Position numbers and translations under genes: made by a program
Part shown: positions 53,828 to 62,563 of the stretch, piece after piece
How the letters are laid out: the number at the start of each line of letters is the position of its first letter
How positions within the stretch are numbered: position 1 is the first letter of the stretch
Source: [Clostridium] aerotolerans DSM 5434
GTDB taxonomy: Bacteria > Bacillota > Clostridia > Lachnospirales > Lachnospiraceae
Length of the DNA: 64,000 nucleotides
Assembly (NCBI RefSeq): GCF_000687555.1
Contig: NZ_JHWJ01000014.1
Span: forward strand, 62,001-126,000
Reading direction: 5' to 3'
The notes under the pieces: model-generated
Told to the model about the DNA's origin: nothing
Seen by the model: the letters and a program-made list of their open reading frames with translations, nothing else
The model's database searches: none

Positions 53828-55264
53828 ATGATGCGTAAACTGACATACGGTCTGGCAGCATTTTGCCTGACGGCTGTTCTGGTTTCGGGACATGCTTCTA
53901 ATGCATGGGCAGACGAAGCACGTGGACCGGGATTTAAGAATGGCATCCCAATAAGTCAGAATGACAGTCAGACTGAGACCAAAGATCAAGGCAGCAAAGT
54001 TACAGAGGAAGCGGAAAACGCTTTGGCAAATGCCGGCATAGACATCGGAAAAGAAGCAGAGGGAAACGGTGAAGATGGCGTGGAAGACGCCGCCGCGAAA
54101 GCTGCACAGGAAGCCTTAAAGGCTAATTTCCCCCGTCTCCAGACAACCGTTATGACAGGCGACAGCAATTGGTCCCAGCCTTTCGTAAACGATGCCTGGA
54201 TCACAAACAATGGGGAAGGATTCCATGGATTATCCACATTTCTCACAAATATCGTAGGCAATGTACTTTACCGGACATATACATCAAGCACAGGCTGGTC
54301 TCCCTGGGTCTTAAACGGACAGCAGACGACGAACTATGCCAATGATGTTAATATCGAAGCCATTCAGATGCGCTTTTCCGGTTATGTAAACAACCAGTTT
54401 GATATTTATTATACCGCCAAATTAGAGGATGGTACTACTATGGGCTGGGCGAAGAACGGAACTGCTACAGGAACCATGGGGACAGGCCACTATATTACAG
54501 GCTTTCGAATGGCTTTCTACGCCAAAAATTCTGCATTCCCCTACTCTACAGAAAAGCCGCTGATCTCTGCTGTGCCAGATGGAATTCAGCAGGTTGATGG
54601 TGCCCTTCGTTATGTAAACGGAGACGGCTCTGCCTTTACCGGCTGGGCATGGTCAGGCAATGAACGGTATTATTTCGTTGATTCCAATCCGGTAACAGGA
54701 TGGCAGTACATAGACGGCTTTAAATATTATTTTGATGAGACTGGCAGGATGTTAAATGACTTAGAGCCGGTTATGGGTGCAAAGGGACCATTTTTAATCA
54801 GCATCAATAAGCAGATGAACACCATGACCGTATTTGCAAAGGACGGAGAACGGGGATTTATCATTCCAGTCAAATCCTTCCTTACCTCAACCGGACCGGA
54901 TACTCCCCTTGGAACCTTCCAGACTCCGGCCAAATACCGCTGGCGGGATATGAATCACGGAATTTTTACCCAGTATGCGACCCGCATCTGGAAAGGATTC
55001 TTAATTCATTCCATTCTCTACAGCAAGCCTAACGGAATGACACTTGATTCCAGTACTTATAATTATCTAAGCATTGCTGAGTCAGCAGGATGTATCCGTC
55101 TCTTATCAGGTGATGCCAAGTGGGTTTATGACCACTGTGCTCTTGGAACAACCGTTACCATTTATAATTCTCCGGTACCAGGACCTTATGAGCGCCCTGC
55201 AATCGAACAAATCATACCGGAATCACAGACCTGGGATCCTACTGATCCTAATATTGCTCATTAA
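53828..55264 (+). CDS. L,D-transpeptidase with ChW-like and choline-type repeats
   Basis: This 478-residue secreted protein has a signal peptide (to about NAWA, residue 28) and an acidic linker. A ChW-like region at 96-250 (TGWSPWVLNG, NIEAIQMRFSG, DIYYTAKL, GWAKNGTATGT) resembles the clostridial hydrophobic-W repeats. Two cell-wall-binding repeats follow near 265-315. The YkuD domain (325-455) has FLIHSILY and SAGCIRLL with the catalytic cysteine. The enzyme would form 3-3 peptidoglycan cross-links or anchor proteins. GGAGG lies six bases before the first of two ATG codons. It is alone on the plus strand between minus-strand glycan genes. Confidence 0.9.
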   Translation: MMRKLTYGLAAFCLTAVLVSGHASNAWADEARGPGFKNGIPISQNDSQTETKDQGSKVTEEAENALANAGIDIGKEAEGNGEDGVEDAAAKAAQEALKANFPRLQTTVMTGDSNWSQPFVNDAWITNNGEGFHGLSTFLTNIVGNVLYRTYTSSTGWSPWVLNGQQTTNYANDVNIEAIQMRFSGYVNNQFDIYYTAKLEDGTTMGWAKNGTATGTMGTGHYITGFRMAFYAKNSAFPYSTEKPLISAVPDGIQQVDGALRYVNGDGSAFTGWAWSGNERYYFVDSNPVTGWQYIDGFKYYFDETGRMLNDLEPVMGAKGPFLISINKQMNTMTVFAKDGERGFIIPVKSFLTSTGPDTPLGTFQTPAKYRWRDMNHGIFTQYATRIWKGFLIHSILYSKPNGMTLDSSTYNYLSIAESAGCIRLLSGDAKWVYDHCALGTTVTIYNSPVPGPYERPAIEQIIPESQTWDPTDPNIAH

Positions 55265-55289
55265 TTCAATTGTAATTTACCTACATAAG

Positions 55290-55337
55290 GGGGTGCTACA
55301 AAACTAGCGTAAGTTAGTTTTGCAGCACCCCTTTTTT
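55290..55337 (+). terminator. Strong terminator of the L,D-transpeptidase gene
   Basis: GGGGTGCT with CAAAACTA pairs with TTAGTTTTG and AGCACCCC around GCGTAAG, then six T. It lies 25 bases after the stop and also closes the converging operon, though without a good T-run on the minus strand. Confidence 0.95.
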
Positions 55338-55342
55338 GTATA

Positions 55343-56320
55343 CTATCCATGATATTTCTTTCTTAAAAATCCGTACACTCCCGGATACCTGTGTTCCAGT
55401 TGGATAAAGAACCTGGTTCGGCTGGTGAGTTCCTTATAGTACTTTCGATACTCTGGATTCAAGATTTCCTTAAACTGTCTGGTATTGACCATGGTATGAT
55501 AATACGTTCTCTTTTCGGCACTTCGAATCGCTTCCCGGAGCCGTCCTCCGGTTGCTGCATCGTAAAGGTCATAGACCTTTTTCATCCGCTCGTAATAGAC
55601 TCTCTGCTTCTTCTCGTAATCTCCGCTTTTACCTTCCACCGTCCAGGAACCGGCAACACCTACCCGGTAGGCGCTCATTGGCTCGTCAAAGTAATAGCCG
55701 TATCCCTCGCTTGCCGCAATCATCTGAATGGGGGTATCTCCAACGGGACATTCCACGTAATAATCGGGAAGCTTCTTTACAATACGGCTTGGAAATGCCA
55801 TAGAGGACATGGCGTAGCCAGAAGACTTATCCACAATATCCTCTGGGGAGAGGACCTTGTTTCCACAATAAGGCCGCATTTGTCCCTCTGTCACCGCTTT
55901 TCCCACCAGGTCTATTTTGGCGCTGTGAATGCAAAGTGTGCATTCCGGGTGGGCTTCCATATAATCTACCTGCTTTTGCATCTTATCCGGTGAGACCCAG
56001 TAATCATCTCCGTCGCACATAAAGATATATTTACCTCTTGCCCTGGGAAAATTAAAGGCACCGCTGATGTTGTCTATGCCCTGGGAATACTGGTTCTCCG
56101 TCTGAATGAGAGGCAGTACCTTTCCCGGATATTTCTTTTCGTATTCTCTCAGAATCTCTCCCGTGCCATCGGTGGAGGCATCATCGTGTACCAGTATTTC
56201 AAATTCAAAGTTTGTTTTCTGCATCAGAAAGCTGTCCAGGGCCTGACGGATATAATTCTTGTGGTTAAATGTCACACAGTTTACACTGACCATGATGTTG
56301 GAATCAGAATTTCCACTCAT
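55343..56320 (-). CDS. GT2 glycosyltransferase
   Basis: This 325-residue GT2 enzyme has SVNCVTFNHKNYIRQALDSF, VHDDASTDGT near 42, FMCDGDDYWVSPDK near 98, and a C-terminal helical part. This form is common among capsule glycosyltransferases. Its start overlaps the ATP-grasp gene end by four bases (ATGA), so DegT, ATP-grasp and this enzyme are made in step. It is the last gene of the operon. Confidence 0.88.
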   Translation of the reverse strand: MSGNSDSNIMVSVNCVTFNHKNYIRQALDSFLMQKTNFEFEILVHDDASTDGTGEILREYEKKYPGKVLPLIQTENQYSQGIDNISGAFNFPRARGKYIFMCDGDDYWVSPDKMQKQVDYMEAHPECTLCIHSAKIDLVGKAVTEGQMRPYCGNKVLSPEDIVDKSSGYAMSSMAFPSRIVKKLPDYYVECPVGDTPIQMIAASEGYGYYFDEPMSAYRVGVAGSWTVEGKSGDYEKKQRVYYERMKKVYDLYDAATGGRLREAIRSAEKRTYYHTMVNTRQFKEILNPEYRKYYKELTSRTRFFIQLEHRYPGVYGFLRKKYHG

Positions 56321-57306
56321 TCTCTCTCGCCTTCTTTCCCCAGAATTTTTGTAATGTATTCCTCATATTTCCTGGCTATATACATGTCCGTGATTCCATG
56401 AAATGGTTCTATCTTCTCTCCGGTAAAGCACCTGATGTGATTGGAAACACAGTCATATCCGGCGAGACAGGAAAATTCCACACCGCCGGAAAAACGGGGG
56501 TTGCACTCCAGCATTCGGTAAATACCGTCTTCCCCCTCAATGAATTCAAAATTCACGCAGCCATTTATGTTAATCGCCTCTGCTATTTCCCTGCACATGG
56601 CTTCTAATTCCTTATTGGTAAATACAAGCACGGAAGTTCCGGCACCATTGCCTGTCCGCAGAAGCTCTTTTCGGCAGATGACTGCACATTCTCCGGTTTC
56701 TTCCTGACGTACCACATCAATGGTAATGATACTTCCTTTATAATAGGGCTGCACCACAAATTCTCCGGCTTCCTGAAAGGTAAGAAAGCTTTTCATTTCC
56801 TCAAGAGAAGAAATGTAGTGAAGTCCCTGGCTGCTCCTTCCGTTATATGGCTTTACAACGGCTGGGTAAGAAATGGAATTAATATCAGCTTCTAAAAGAT
56901 CCACGGTTTCAATGGGATTTCCCAGTCCCTTTTTGGAAAGAAAAGAACTCATCTTCCGCTTGTCCCTGCATAAGAGCATAGTTTCTTCCCCAGAAAGGCA
57001 AAGGGTTATGGAATGAGCCTTTAATTCCTCTCTGTGGCGGTTCCAAACATCGGCCTCCACATCGGTTAAGATGATGATGGCATCCACCTGTTCCTGGTCA
57101 CAAATAGAAAGCAGCCGTTCCACGTAGCGGGGCTCTTCCGTTGCATATGGTACCTGAAAAAATGCGTCTGTATTGCCTGCGTCTGCGATCCATTCGGAGG
57201 GATAAATATCACAGCCAATGACACGGATTCCGTTCTTTTTTAAATTCTTGATTACTATATCCGCAGAAAATGAACCGATTGCGGTTACCAGTGCTGTCTT
57301 CATCAT
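56317..57306 (-). CDS. ATP-grasp carboxylate-amine ligase
   Basis: This 329-residue protein has a Rossmann-like start (MMKTALVTAIGSFSADIVIK), and an ATP-grasp domain with YPAVVKPYNGRSSQGL near 150 and NFEFIEGEDGIYRMLECNPRFSGG near 260, which holds the metal ligands E and N. Such CarB/PylC-like enzymes form amide bonds from a carboxylate and an amine with ATP. Coupled to a sugar aminotransferase and a GT2, it may attach an amino acid or other acid to an amino sugar (inference). Confidence 0.82.
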   Translation of the reverse strand: MMKTALVTAIGSFSADIVIKNLKKNGIRVIGCDIYPSEWIADAGNTDAFFQVPYATEEPRYVERLLSICDQEQVDAIIILTDVEADVWNRHREELKAHSITLCLSGEETMLLCRDKRKMSSFLSKKGLGNPIETVDLLEADINSISYPAVVKPYNGRSSQGLHYISSLEEMKSFLTFQEAGEFVVQPYYKGSIITIDVVRQEETGECAVICRKELLRTGNGAGTSVLVFTNKELEAMCREIAEAININGCVNFEFIEGEDGIYRMLECNPRFSGGVEFSCLAGYDCVSNHIRCFTGEKIEPFHGITDMYIARKYEEYITKILGKEGERE

Positions 57307-58436
57307 AGCCTCCCCTTTGGTTTTGCATCCAAAATAATATCACAGATACGGTCTGCATCACTGATAGATAAGTCCGCATACAAAGGAAGTGTGAGTACGC
57401 TGTCAGCTGCTTTTTTCGCATATGGCAGACTGACTCCCTGAAACTGTTCCCGGTAGCAGTCGAAATCAGTAATAAGAGGGTAGAAATATTTTCTTGCAAA
57501 TATATGATGAGAGGCCAAAAGCTCATATACCTCATTCCTTGTCATGGAAAAGCCGTCAAAGGCAACCGGGAAATAGGCGTAGTTTGGCAATATGCCTTCT
57601 TTTTCCTGATTAAGACGAATGCCTGGAATCCCGGACAAACGTTTCTTATAATGTTCTGTTACAAGTCTGCGTTTTTCTATATTCTCTTCCACATGCCTTA
57701 AGTTGCAGATACCCATGACTGCCTGAAATTCATTCATTTTGGCATTGCCGCCCACGTATTCCACGGATTCCTTGCCTGTGATACCAAAGTTCTTTAGATA
57801 GTTTAAAAGAACTTCCAGAGAAGGGTCCTGAAATGTTACCGCGCCGCCTTCAATGGTATTAAACACCTTGGTAGCATGGAAGCTGAACATGGAGGCGTCT
57901 CCAAAGGTACCGATTCCTCTTCCATTTACCTCTACGCCAAAGGCATGGGCTGCATCGTATATGACCTTTAAGTTATGTTTTTTTGCAATTCTTTCTATCT
58001 TTTCCACATCACAGACATTGCCGTATACATGTACCGGAAGAATGGCGGTTGTCTTATCGGTGATAAGTTCCTCGATCCGGTCTGCATCTATGGTGTAATC
58101 GTCTTCCTTGATGTCGCAGAACACAGGAGTCAGATTATTTCTAATGATGGCATGGGTGGTGGAAGCAAAGGAAAAAGGAGTGGTAATCACTTCTCCGGAA
58201 AGATTCATGGCCTGGAGCGCCATCTCCAGGGCCATATGTCCATTGACGAACAAAAGAAGGTTCTTCGCCTTTAAACAAGCCTTTAACTGCTCCTTTAAGC
58301 GGTCATGAAATTCTCCCATGTTGGTCATCCAGGCTGTCTCCCAGATGGGCTTTATCTCCTCTATGAATTCCTCATAGGAAGGCATGGATGCCTTCGTCAC
58401 TAATATATCTTTTTCTTCCGGTATCATACGTTCCAT
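57303..58436 (-). CDS. DegT/DnrJ/EryC1 nucleotide-sugar aminotransferase
   Basis: This 377-residue PLP enzyme has the sugar aminotransferase motifs: TTPFSFASTTHAI near 86, VYGNVCD, DAAHAFG (PLP aspartate) near 165, and the lysine in FSFHATKVFNTIEGGA near 190. It transfers an amino group to a keto-sugar nucleotide, such as a dTDP-4-keto-6-deoxy-hexose. The ATG at 58436 has GGAGG only two bases away, so the in-frame ATG at 58427 may be used. The end overlaps the ATP-grasp gene. Confidence 0.9.
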   Translation of the reverse strand: MERMIPEEKDILVTKASMPSYEEFIEEIKPIWETAWMTNMGEFHDRLKEQLKACLKAKNLLLFVNGHMALEMALQAMNLSGEVITTPFSFASTTHAIIRNNLTPVFCDIKEDDYTIDADRIEELITDKTTAILPVHVYGNVCDVEKIERIAKKHNLKVIYDAAHAFGVEVNGRGIGTFGDASMFSFHATKVFNTIEGGAVTFQDPSLEVLLNYLKNFGITGKESVEYVGGNAKMNEFQAVMGICNLRHVEENIEKRRLVTEHYKKRLSGIPGIRLNQEKEGILPNYAYFPVAFDGFSMTRNEVYELLASHHIFARKYFYPLITDFDCYREQFQGVSLPYAKKAADSVLTLPLYADLSISDADRICDIILDAKPKGRL

Positions 58437-58466
58437 TTCCTCCGTTTTCCATTGCCATAAAGGGGG

Positions 58467-59387
58467 TCAGATGGAAAGCATCTGGCCAAACGTCCTTATG
58501 ATGGTGCTTTTATAAAATTTATATTTCCAGATAATCCTTACCTTTTGCAACCGGCTCTTGTCTGGAAGGGCGACAAATTGTTCCAGGGCTTCCCGATTCT
58601 CTCTGTCCATCTCCTGGCCGTACTGTTTTAGAAAGGATCTGGCCTGGGCGAACATCTTCCGGTACTCTTCCTTTACCCGTTCCTTTTGGGTCAATCGGCT
58701 TACATACTGCTCCATCTGGCCTCTGGAACCTACCTGATTGCCTCCATGCTGCCGGTAGAGAAGGAGCGGCTTGTCAATATAGGATATTTTCCCGAAACAG
58801 CTTGCCAAAAGCCCCAGCCACCAGTCATGCATCATGCACTGCTTTGGTATGTAGGTGAAATAGGAAAGAAAGCTTCGGTTTATCATAACCGTGTTTCCGG
58901 TAATGTTATTCTCTACCAGATAATGAGTGAACCGATTGTCATGAATCGCTATGTTCTGGAATTTTGCCATGGACTTTTGACGAATGGTTCCCTCCTCATC
59001 GGTCACGGATAAATCTCCATGAACTAAAAGGGGGAGTTCATTTCCCCATTTCCGTTCCATTTGCTTCATTTCTTTTAATGTCACTTCCACCTTATGAGGG
59101 AGCCAGATATCATCCTGGTCACAGAGCATGATATAATCGTCATCCGCACTGCTTAAGAGGCGAAAAAAGTTGTTTTGAGGACTTCCGGAAGCCTTAATAT
59201 TTTTTAGGCACTTGATTCGGTCCGGATATTTTTTCTCATATTCCTTTATAATTCCAGGAGTTCTGTCAGAAGAAAGATCGTCTGAAATCAGGATAACCAG
59301 CTCTTTGTGGGTCTGATTTAATAAGGAGTCAAGCTGCTGCCTTAAGTAGGCCTCCCCATTATAGGTCGCCAGAAGAATCGTTACCAT
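58467..59387 (-). CDS. Rhamnosyltransferase-like GT2 enzyme
   Basis: This 306-residue GT2 enzyme starts VTILLATYNGEAYLRQQLDS. It has SDDLSSDRT, CDQDDIWLPHK near 100, HDWWLGLLA near 195, and YRQHGGNQVG near 222. The latter blocks are characteristic of rhamnosyltransferases acting on dTDP-rhamnose. AGGAGG precedes the ATG. It lies in the operon starting at the GT8 gene. The donor is inferred from family resemblance only. Confidence 0.88.
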   Translation of the reverse strand: MVTILLATYNGEAYLRQQLDSLLNQTHKELVILISDDLSSDRTPGIIKEYEKKYPDRIKCLKNIKASGSPQNNFFRLLSSADDDYIMLCDQDDIWLPHKVEVTLKEMKQMERKWGNELPLLVHGDLSVTDEEGTIRQKSMAKFQNIAIHDNRFTHYLVENNITGNTVMINRSFLSYFTYIPKQCMMHDWWLGLLASCFGKISYIDKPLLLYRQHGGNQVGSRGQMEQYVSRLTQKERVKEEYRKMFAQARSFLKQYGQEMDRENREALEQFVALPDKSRLQKVRIIWKYKFYKSTIIRTFGQMLSI

Positions 59388-59422
59388 GGCTTAAGCCTCC
59401 TTTCCCCAAAAGAAGGGACTCC

Positions 59423-60295
59423 CTACCAGGACAGTCCCACGATTTTTGTTAAAAACCAGATCTCCACCATCAAAAAGCCAAGGAAGGCACGAACAAGCAT
59501 CTCTTCCAGCGGATTGATCTTTAGATAAGTCTTATAATAATGAAGCTTGCTTTCATGAAGAATCGCCTGCTTCTTTAAAATAGATGCCACGCTTTTATTA
59601 ATGGATACAGAATGAAGATGAACATAAGATTCATCAAGAAGAAGGGCTGTCCGATAGCCTTTTTCTTTCAGCTTATACCCAAGTATCTTTTCTTCATAAT
59701 AAAGGAATACCTTCTCATCGTAAAGTCCACATTCCATAAGTGCCTTTGCATCAGCAAGAAATAAGGAGCCAAGAACTGCATCCACAAATACGAATCCATC
59801 TTTCCCCTTTATCTCCGGTCTGTCATTGAGAAAACGGGCAAACAAACGCCTTGTGATCAGTCCTGTATCAAGTAGGTCTAATAACAATCCATTGAGCCTC
59901 CAGCTGGATAACGCCACACTGCCTGTCCGGTCTTTGGTAACGGCTGCGGCGATTGCCAGATTTTCTAACTTTTCAAAGGCTTCCGCCATGGCTACGACAC
60001 AGGCTTCCGATACCTTAACATCGGGATTAGCGATTAATACATGGGTCGCACTAAGGGTGTCATAGGCATACCGGATTCCAATGTTGTTGCCGCTTCCATA
60101 GCCCCCATTGGAAGGAGACGTTAAAAGTTGGACCTTTTCCCCTTGAAGCTCCTTTAATGTGGTCAGGGAATCATCCGTGGAATGATTGTCCACTATGACA
60201 ATGGAATCGAGGCATTGATAATCCTTTATGGCAGTTACCAGACTCCTGGTGGTCACGGCATCGTTATAATTTAGAATAATACAGCTAATATTCAT
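59423..60295 (-). CDS. GT2 glycosyltransferase, WbbL/rhamnosyl type
   Basis: This 290-residue GT2 enzyme has CIILNYNDAVTTRSLV, IVDNHSTDDSL near 37, SNGGYGSGNNIGI near 62, and LIANPDVKVSE near 87, where NPD replaces the usual DxD. This form is typical of WbbL/WbbL-like rhamnosyltransferases. A hydrophobic C-terminal stretch (AFLGFLMVEIWFLTKIVGL) suggests membrane contact. It would add a sugar to lipid-linked glycan. Confidence 0.86.
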   Translation of the reverse strand: MNISCIILNYNDAVTTRSLVTAIKDYQCLDSIVIVDNHSTDDSLTTLKELQGEKVQLLTSPSNGGYGSGNNIGIRYAYDTLSATHVLIANPDVKVSEACVVAMAEAFEKLENLAIAAAVTKDRTGSVALSSWRLNGLLLDLLDTGLITRRLFARFLNDRPEIKGKDGFVFVDAVLGSLFLADAKALMECGLYDEKVFLYYEEKILGYKLKEKGYRTALLLDESYVHLHSVSINKSVASILKKQAILHESKLHYYKTYLKINPLEEMLVRAFLGFLMVEIWFLTKIVGLSW

Positions 60296-60305
60296 ATCCG
60301 TTCCT

Positions 60306-61283
60306 CTATGAACCCTTTCTGGAATTAATCACCTGCATACCAAAGCGGCGGCTGATTAAGTCACGAATGGGCGGACATAAAAAGGTGGCATAATCCATCA
60401 GATGGTATAGCACCATGTAAAAGCGGCTTCCCTTTTCCTTTGGCGCTCCTGCCCAGGGAGTGAGGGAGAGATAATGGTCGTATACGTTCCGGTAATGATT
60501 TAAATTCCACTGCTTCCATGGCCTCTCATCTCCCATAAAATGAAGGATTACGGGGTGCTTTTTCGCCTCTTTGAAGGACTTTTCCGGTATCGTTTTATAC
60601 ACCGGGGAAAGCCTTGTTAAATGGCTGTAGTGGAAATACCGGTAGTTGGTAAAGAAATTATAACGGGGAGGCAAAGGTTTTATCCTTCCTTTAAACGCAC
60701 CATTGATGGTATCCTGGTCTCCGGCAAAGAGTTTTCCTCCCTTGGAGGAATAAAAATCCATCAAAAGCTTTTGGGCATGTTCCCCGCGCCACCGTTTCAT
60801 ATCAATTAGAAGAACTCCGGAATTAAAGTAAGGGTCTTCTGGTAAAAGACCAATTTTTTCTTTTACCGATGAATATATGGTGGGTTCCATAACAGCCCCC
60901 ACCATATTAGAATCAAGATTGCTTTCCCACAGCCGTTTTAAGGAAGCGCACACCACGGTATCGCAGTCCAAATAAAGCACTCTTTCAGCCGTTTCCGGCA
61001 GCATCTCTCCCACAAATAAGCGGGCCATGATGCTTAAATCAAAGCCACCGGTATCCACATCATAGGGAAAACGCTCTTTTAAGTCACCTAGCTCTAATAC
61101 TGTAACATGACGATTAAATTGACTGCCAATGGAAAGAAGACGTTTTTTACTCTCTTCGGATAAACCCATGGATAAAATATAAATCTGGATTTCTTCCGCC
61201 TCTTTGTTATGATCCAAAAGAGAGTAAAGGGATACCCCGAGATGTCTGGCATAGCCGTCATTAGAAGCGTATACAACATTCAT
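60306..61283 (-). CDS. GT8 family glycosyltransferase
   Basis: This 325-residue enzyme starts NVVYASNDGYARHLGVSLYS. It has the metal-binding DxD in VLYLDCDTVV near 104, YFNSGVLLIDMKRWR near 150, FAGDQDTING near 187, and ILHFMGDERPWKQW near 255. GT8 enzymes are retaining and use UDP-glucose or UDP-galactose. It is the first gene of a six-gene operon, after a strong promoter. Confidence 0.92.
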   Translation of the reverse strand: MNVVYASNDGYARHLGVSLYSLLDHNKEAEEIQIYILSMGLSEESKKRLLSIGSQFNRHVTVLELGDLKERFPYDVDTGGFDLSIMARLFVGEMLPETAERVLYLDCDTVVCASLKRLWESNLDSNMVGAVMEPTIYSSVKEKIGLLPEDPYFNSGVLLIDMKRWRGEHAQKLLMDFYSSKGGKLFAGDQDTINGAFKGRIKPLPPRYNFFTNYRYFHYSHLTRLSPVYKTIPEKSFKEAKKHPVILHFMGDERPWKQWNLNHYRNVYDHYLSLTPWAGAPKEKGSRFYMVLYHLMDYATFLCPPIRDLISRRFGMQVINSRKGS

Positions 61284-61329
61284 GAAAATCCCTCCGTCCT
61301 GTACTGATCCGTACCTTTAGTTCCGTTGT

Positions 61330-61358
61330 ATTGTACTATATCTCATAGGAAATGTAAA
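61330..61358 (-). promoter_or_regulatory. Promoter of the GT8-to-GT2 operon
   Basis: On the minus strand TTTACA (61353-61358) and TACAAT (61330-61335) are 17 bases apart. The first seven spacer bases (TTTCCTA) and the final TAG are the same as in the glf promoter. It lies about 45 bases before the GT8 start. Confidence 0.8.
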
Positions 61359-61376
61359 CAGCCTGGGATTTAAGGA

Positions 61377-62477
61377 CTATGAAAGCTCCTGCTTCGCTAC
61401 TTTCATGGCAGATTCAATGACCTTGTCCATGTCATAATATTTGTACTCACCTAATCGGCCGCCAAATATAACACCGGATTCTTTTTCTGCCAGGGAGGCG
61501 TACTGCTTATAAAGCTCCTGGTTTCTCTCGTCATTGACCGGATAATAAGGCTCCATACCTTCCTCCCAAGCTACGGAATACTCTCTGGTAATCACTGTCT
61601 TTGGCTGGGTACCGAACTCAAAATGCTTATGCTCAATGATTCTTGTATAAGGTGTCTCCCGGTCTGTATAATTTACAACAGCAACGCCCTGATAGTTGTC
61701 CATATCAAGAGTTTCCGTCTCAAATTTAAGACTCCGGTATTCCAGCTTTCCAAGCTGGTAGTGATAGAAGGCATCGATCATACCTGTATATACTGTCTTT
61801 TCACCAAGGCTGTCATAATGCTCCCGATTCTCCAGATAATCTACATTAAATTCCATATCACAGCCTTCAAACAGCTTTTCAATGATAACATTGTATCCAC
61901 CCATTGGAATTCCCTGATATAAGTCGTTAAAGTAATTATTATCATAGGTAAAACGAACGGGAAGCCTCTTAATGATAAACGCCGGCAGTTCTTTGCAGTC
62001 TCTTCCCCACTGCTTTTCCGTATACCCTTTTACCAGCTTCTCATAAATATCCGTTCCTACTAAGCTGATGGCCTGCTCCTCTAAATTCTTTGGTTCTCCT
62101 GTTACAGATGCCTTTTGTTCCTCGATTTTAGCCTTTGCTTCTGCCGGTGTGGCCACGTTCCACATCTTGCTGAAGGTATTCATATTAAAGGGCATGTTAT
62201 AGATTTCCCCTTTGAAATTGGCTACCGGGCTGTTGGTATAGCGGTTGAATTCCACAAGCTCATTCACGAATTTCCAAACCTCTTTGTTACTGGTATGGAA
62301 AATGTGGGCACCATAGGTGTGCACGTTAATTCCATCCTTTTCCTCGCAATAGATATTTCCGCCCATATGGCTGCGCTTCTCTACCACAAGACATTTCTTC
62401 CCCTTTTTACGGGCCAGATAGGCAAACACACCGGAATACAGTCCGCTTCCCACCAATACGTAATCATACTTTTTCAT
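61377..62477 (-). CDS. glf: UDP-galactopyranose mutase
   Basis: This 366-residue flavoprotein starts with the FAD-binding VGSGLYSGVFAYLA. It has VVEKRSHMGGN, YGAHIFHTSN (FAD and substrate loop), WGRDCKELPAFIIKRLPVR with an active-site arginine, and GRLGEYKYYDMD with a second at the C-terminus. It converts UDP-galactopyranose to UDP-galactofuranose for use in surface glycan. It follows its own promoter and no galactofuranosyltransferase is certain nearby; one of the GT2 enzymes in the next operon could serve. Confidence 0.97.
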   Translation of the reverse strand: MKKYDYVLVGSGLYSGVFAYLARKKGKKCLVVEKRSHMGGNIYCEEKDGINVHTYGAHIFHTSNKEVWKFVNELVEFNRYTNSPVANFKGEIYNMPFNMNTFSKMWNVATPAEAKAKIEEQKASVTGEPKNLEEQAISLVGTDIYEKLVKGYTEKQWGRDCKELPAFIIKRLPVRFTYDNNYFNDLYQGIPMGGYNVIIEKLFEGCDMEFNVDYLENREHYDSLGEKTVYTGMIDAFYHYQLGKLEYRSLKFETETLDMDNYQGVAVVNYTDRETPYTRIIEHKHFEFGTQPKTVITREYSVAWEEGMEPYYPVNDERNQELYKQYASLAEKESGVIFGGRLGEYKYYDMDKVIESAMKVAKQELS

Positions 62478-62512
62478 AGTTTCCGTTCTCCTGTCTTTTA
62501 TAAACTGCTCTT

Positions 62513-62541
62513 ATTATACTAAAGTCCTTAGGAAATGTAAA
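62513..62541 (-). promoter_or_regulatory. Promoter of glf
   Basis: On the minus strand TTTACA (62536-62541) and a perfect TATAAT (62513-62518) have a 17-base spacer that begins TTTCCTA and ends TTTAG. It lies about 36 bases before the glf ATG. Confidence 0.82.
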
Positions 62542-62563
62542 TTCCTCTTGCCTTGATACATGG

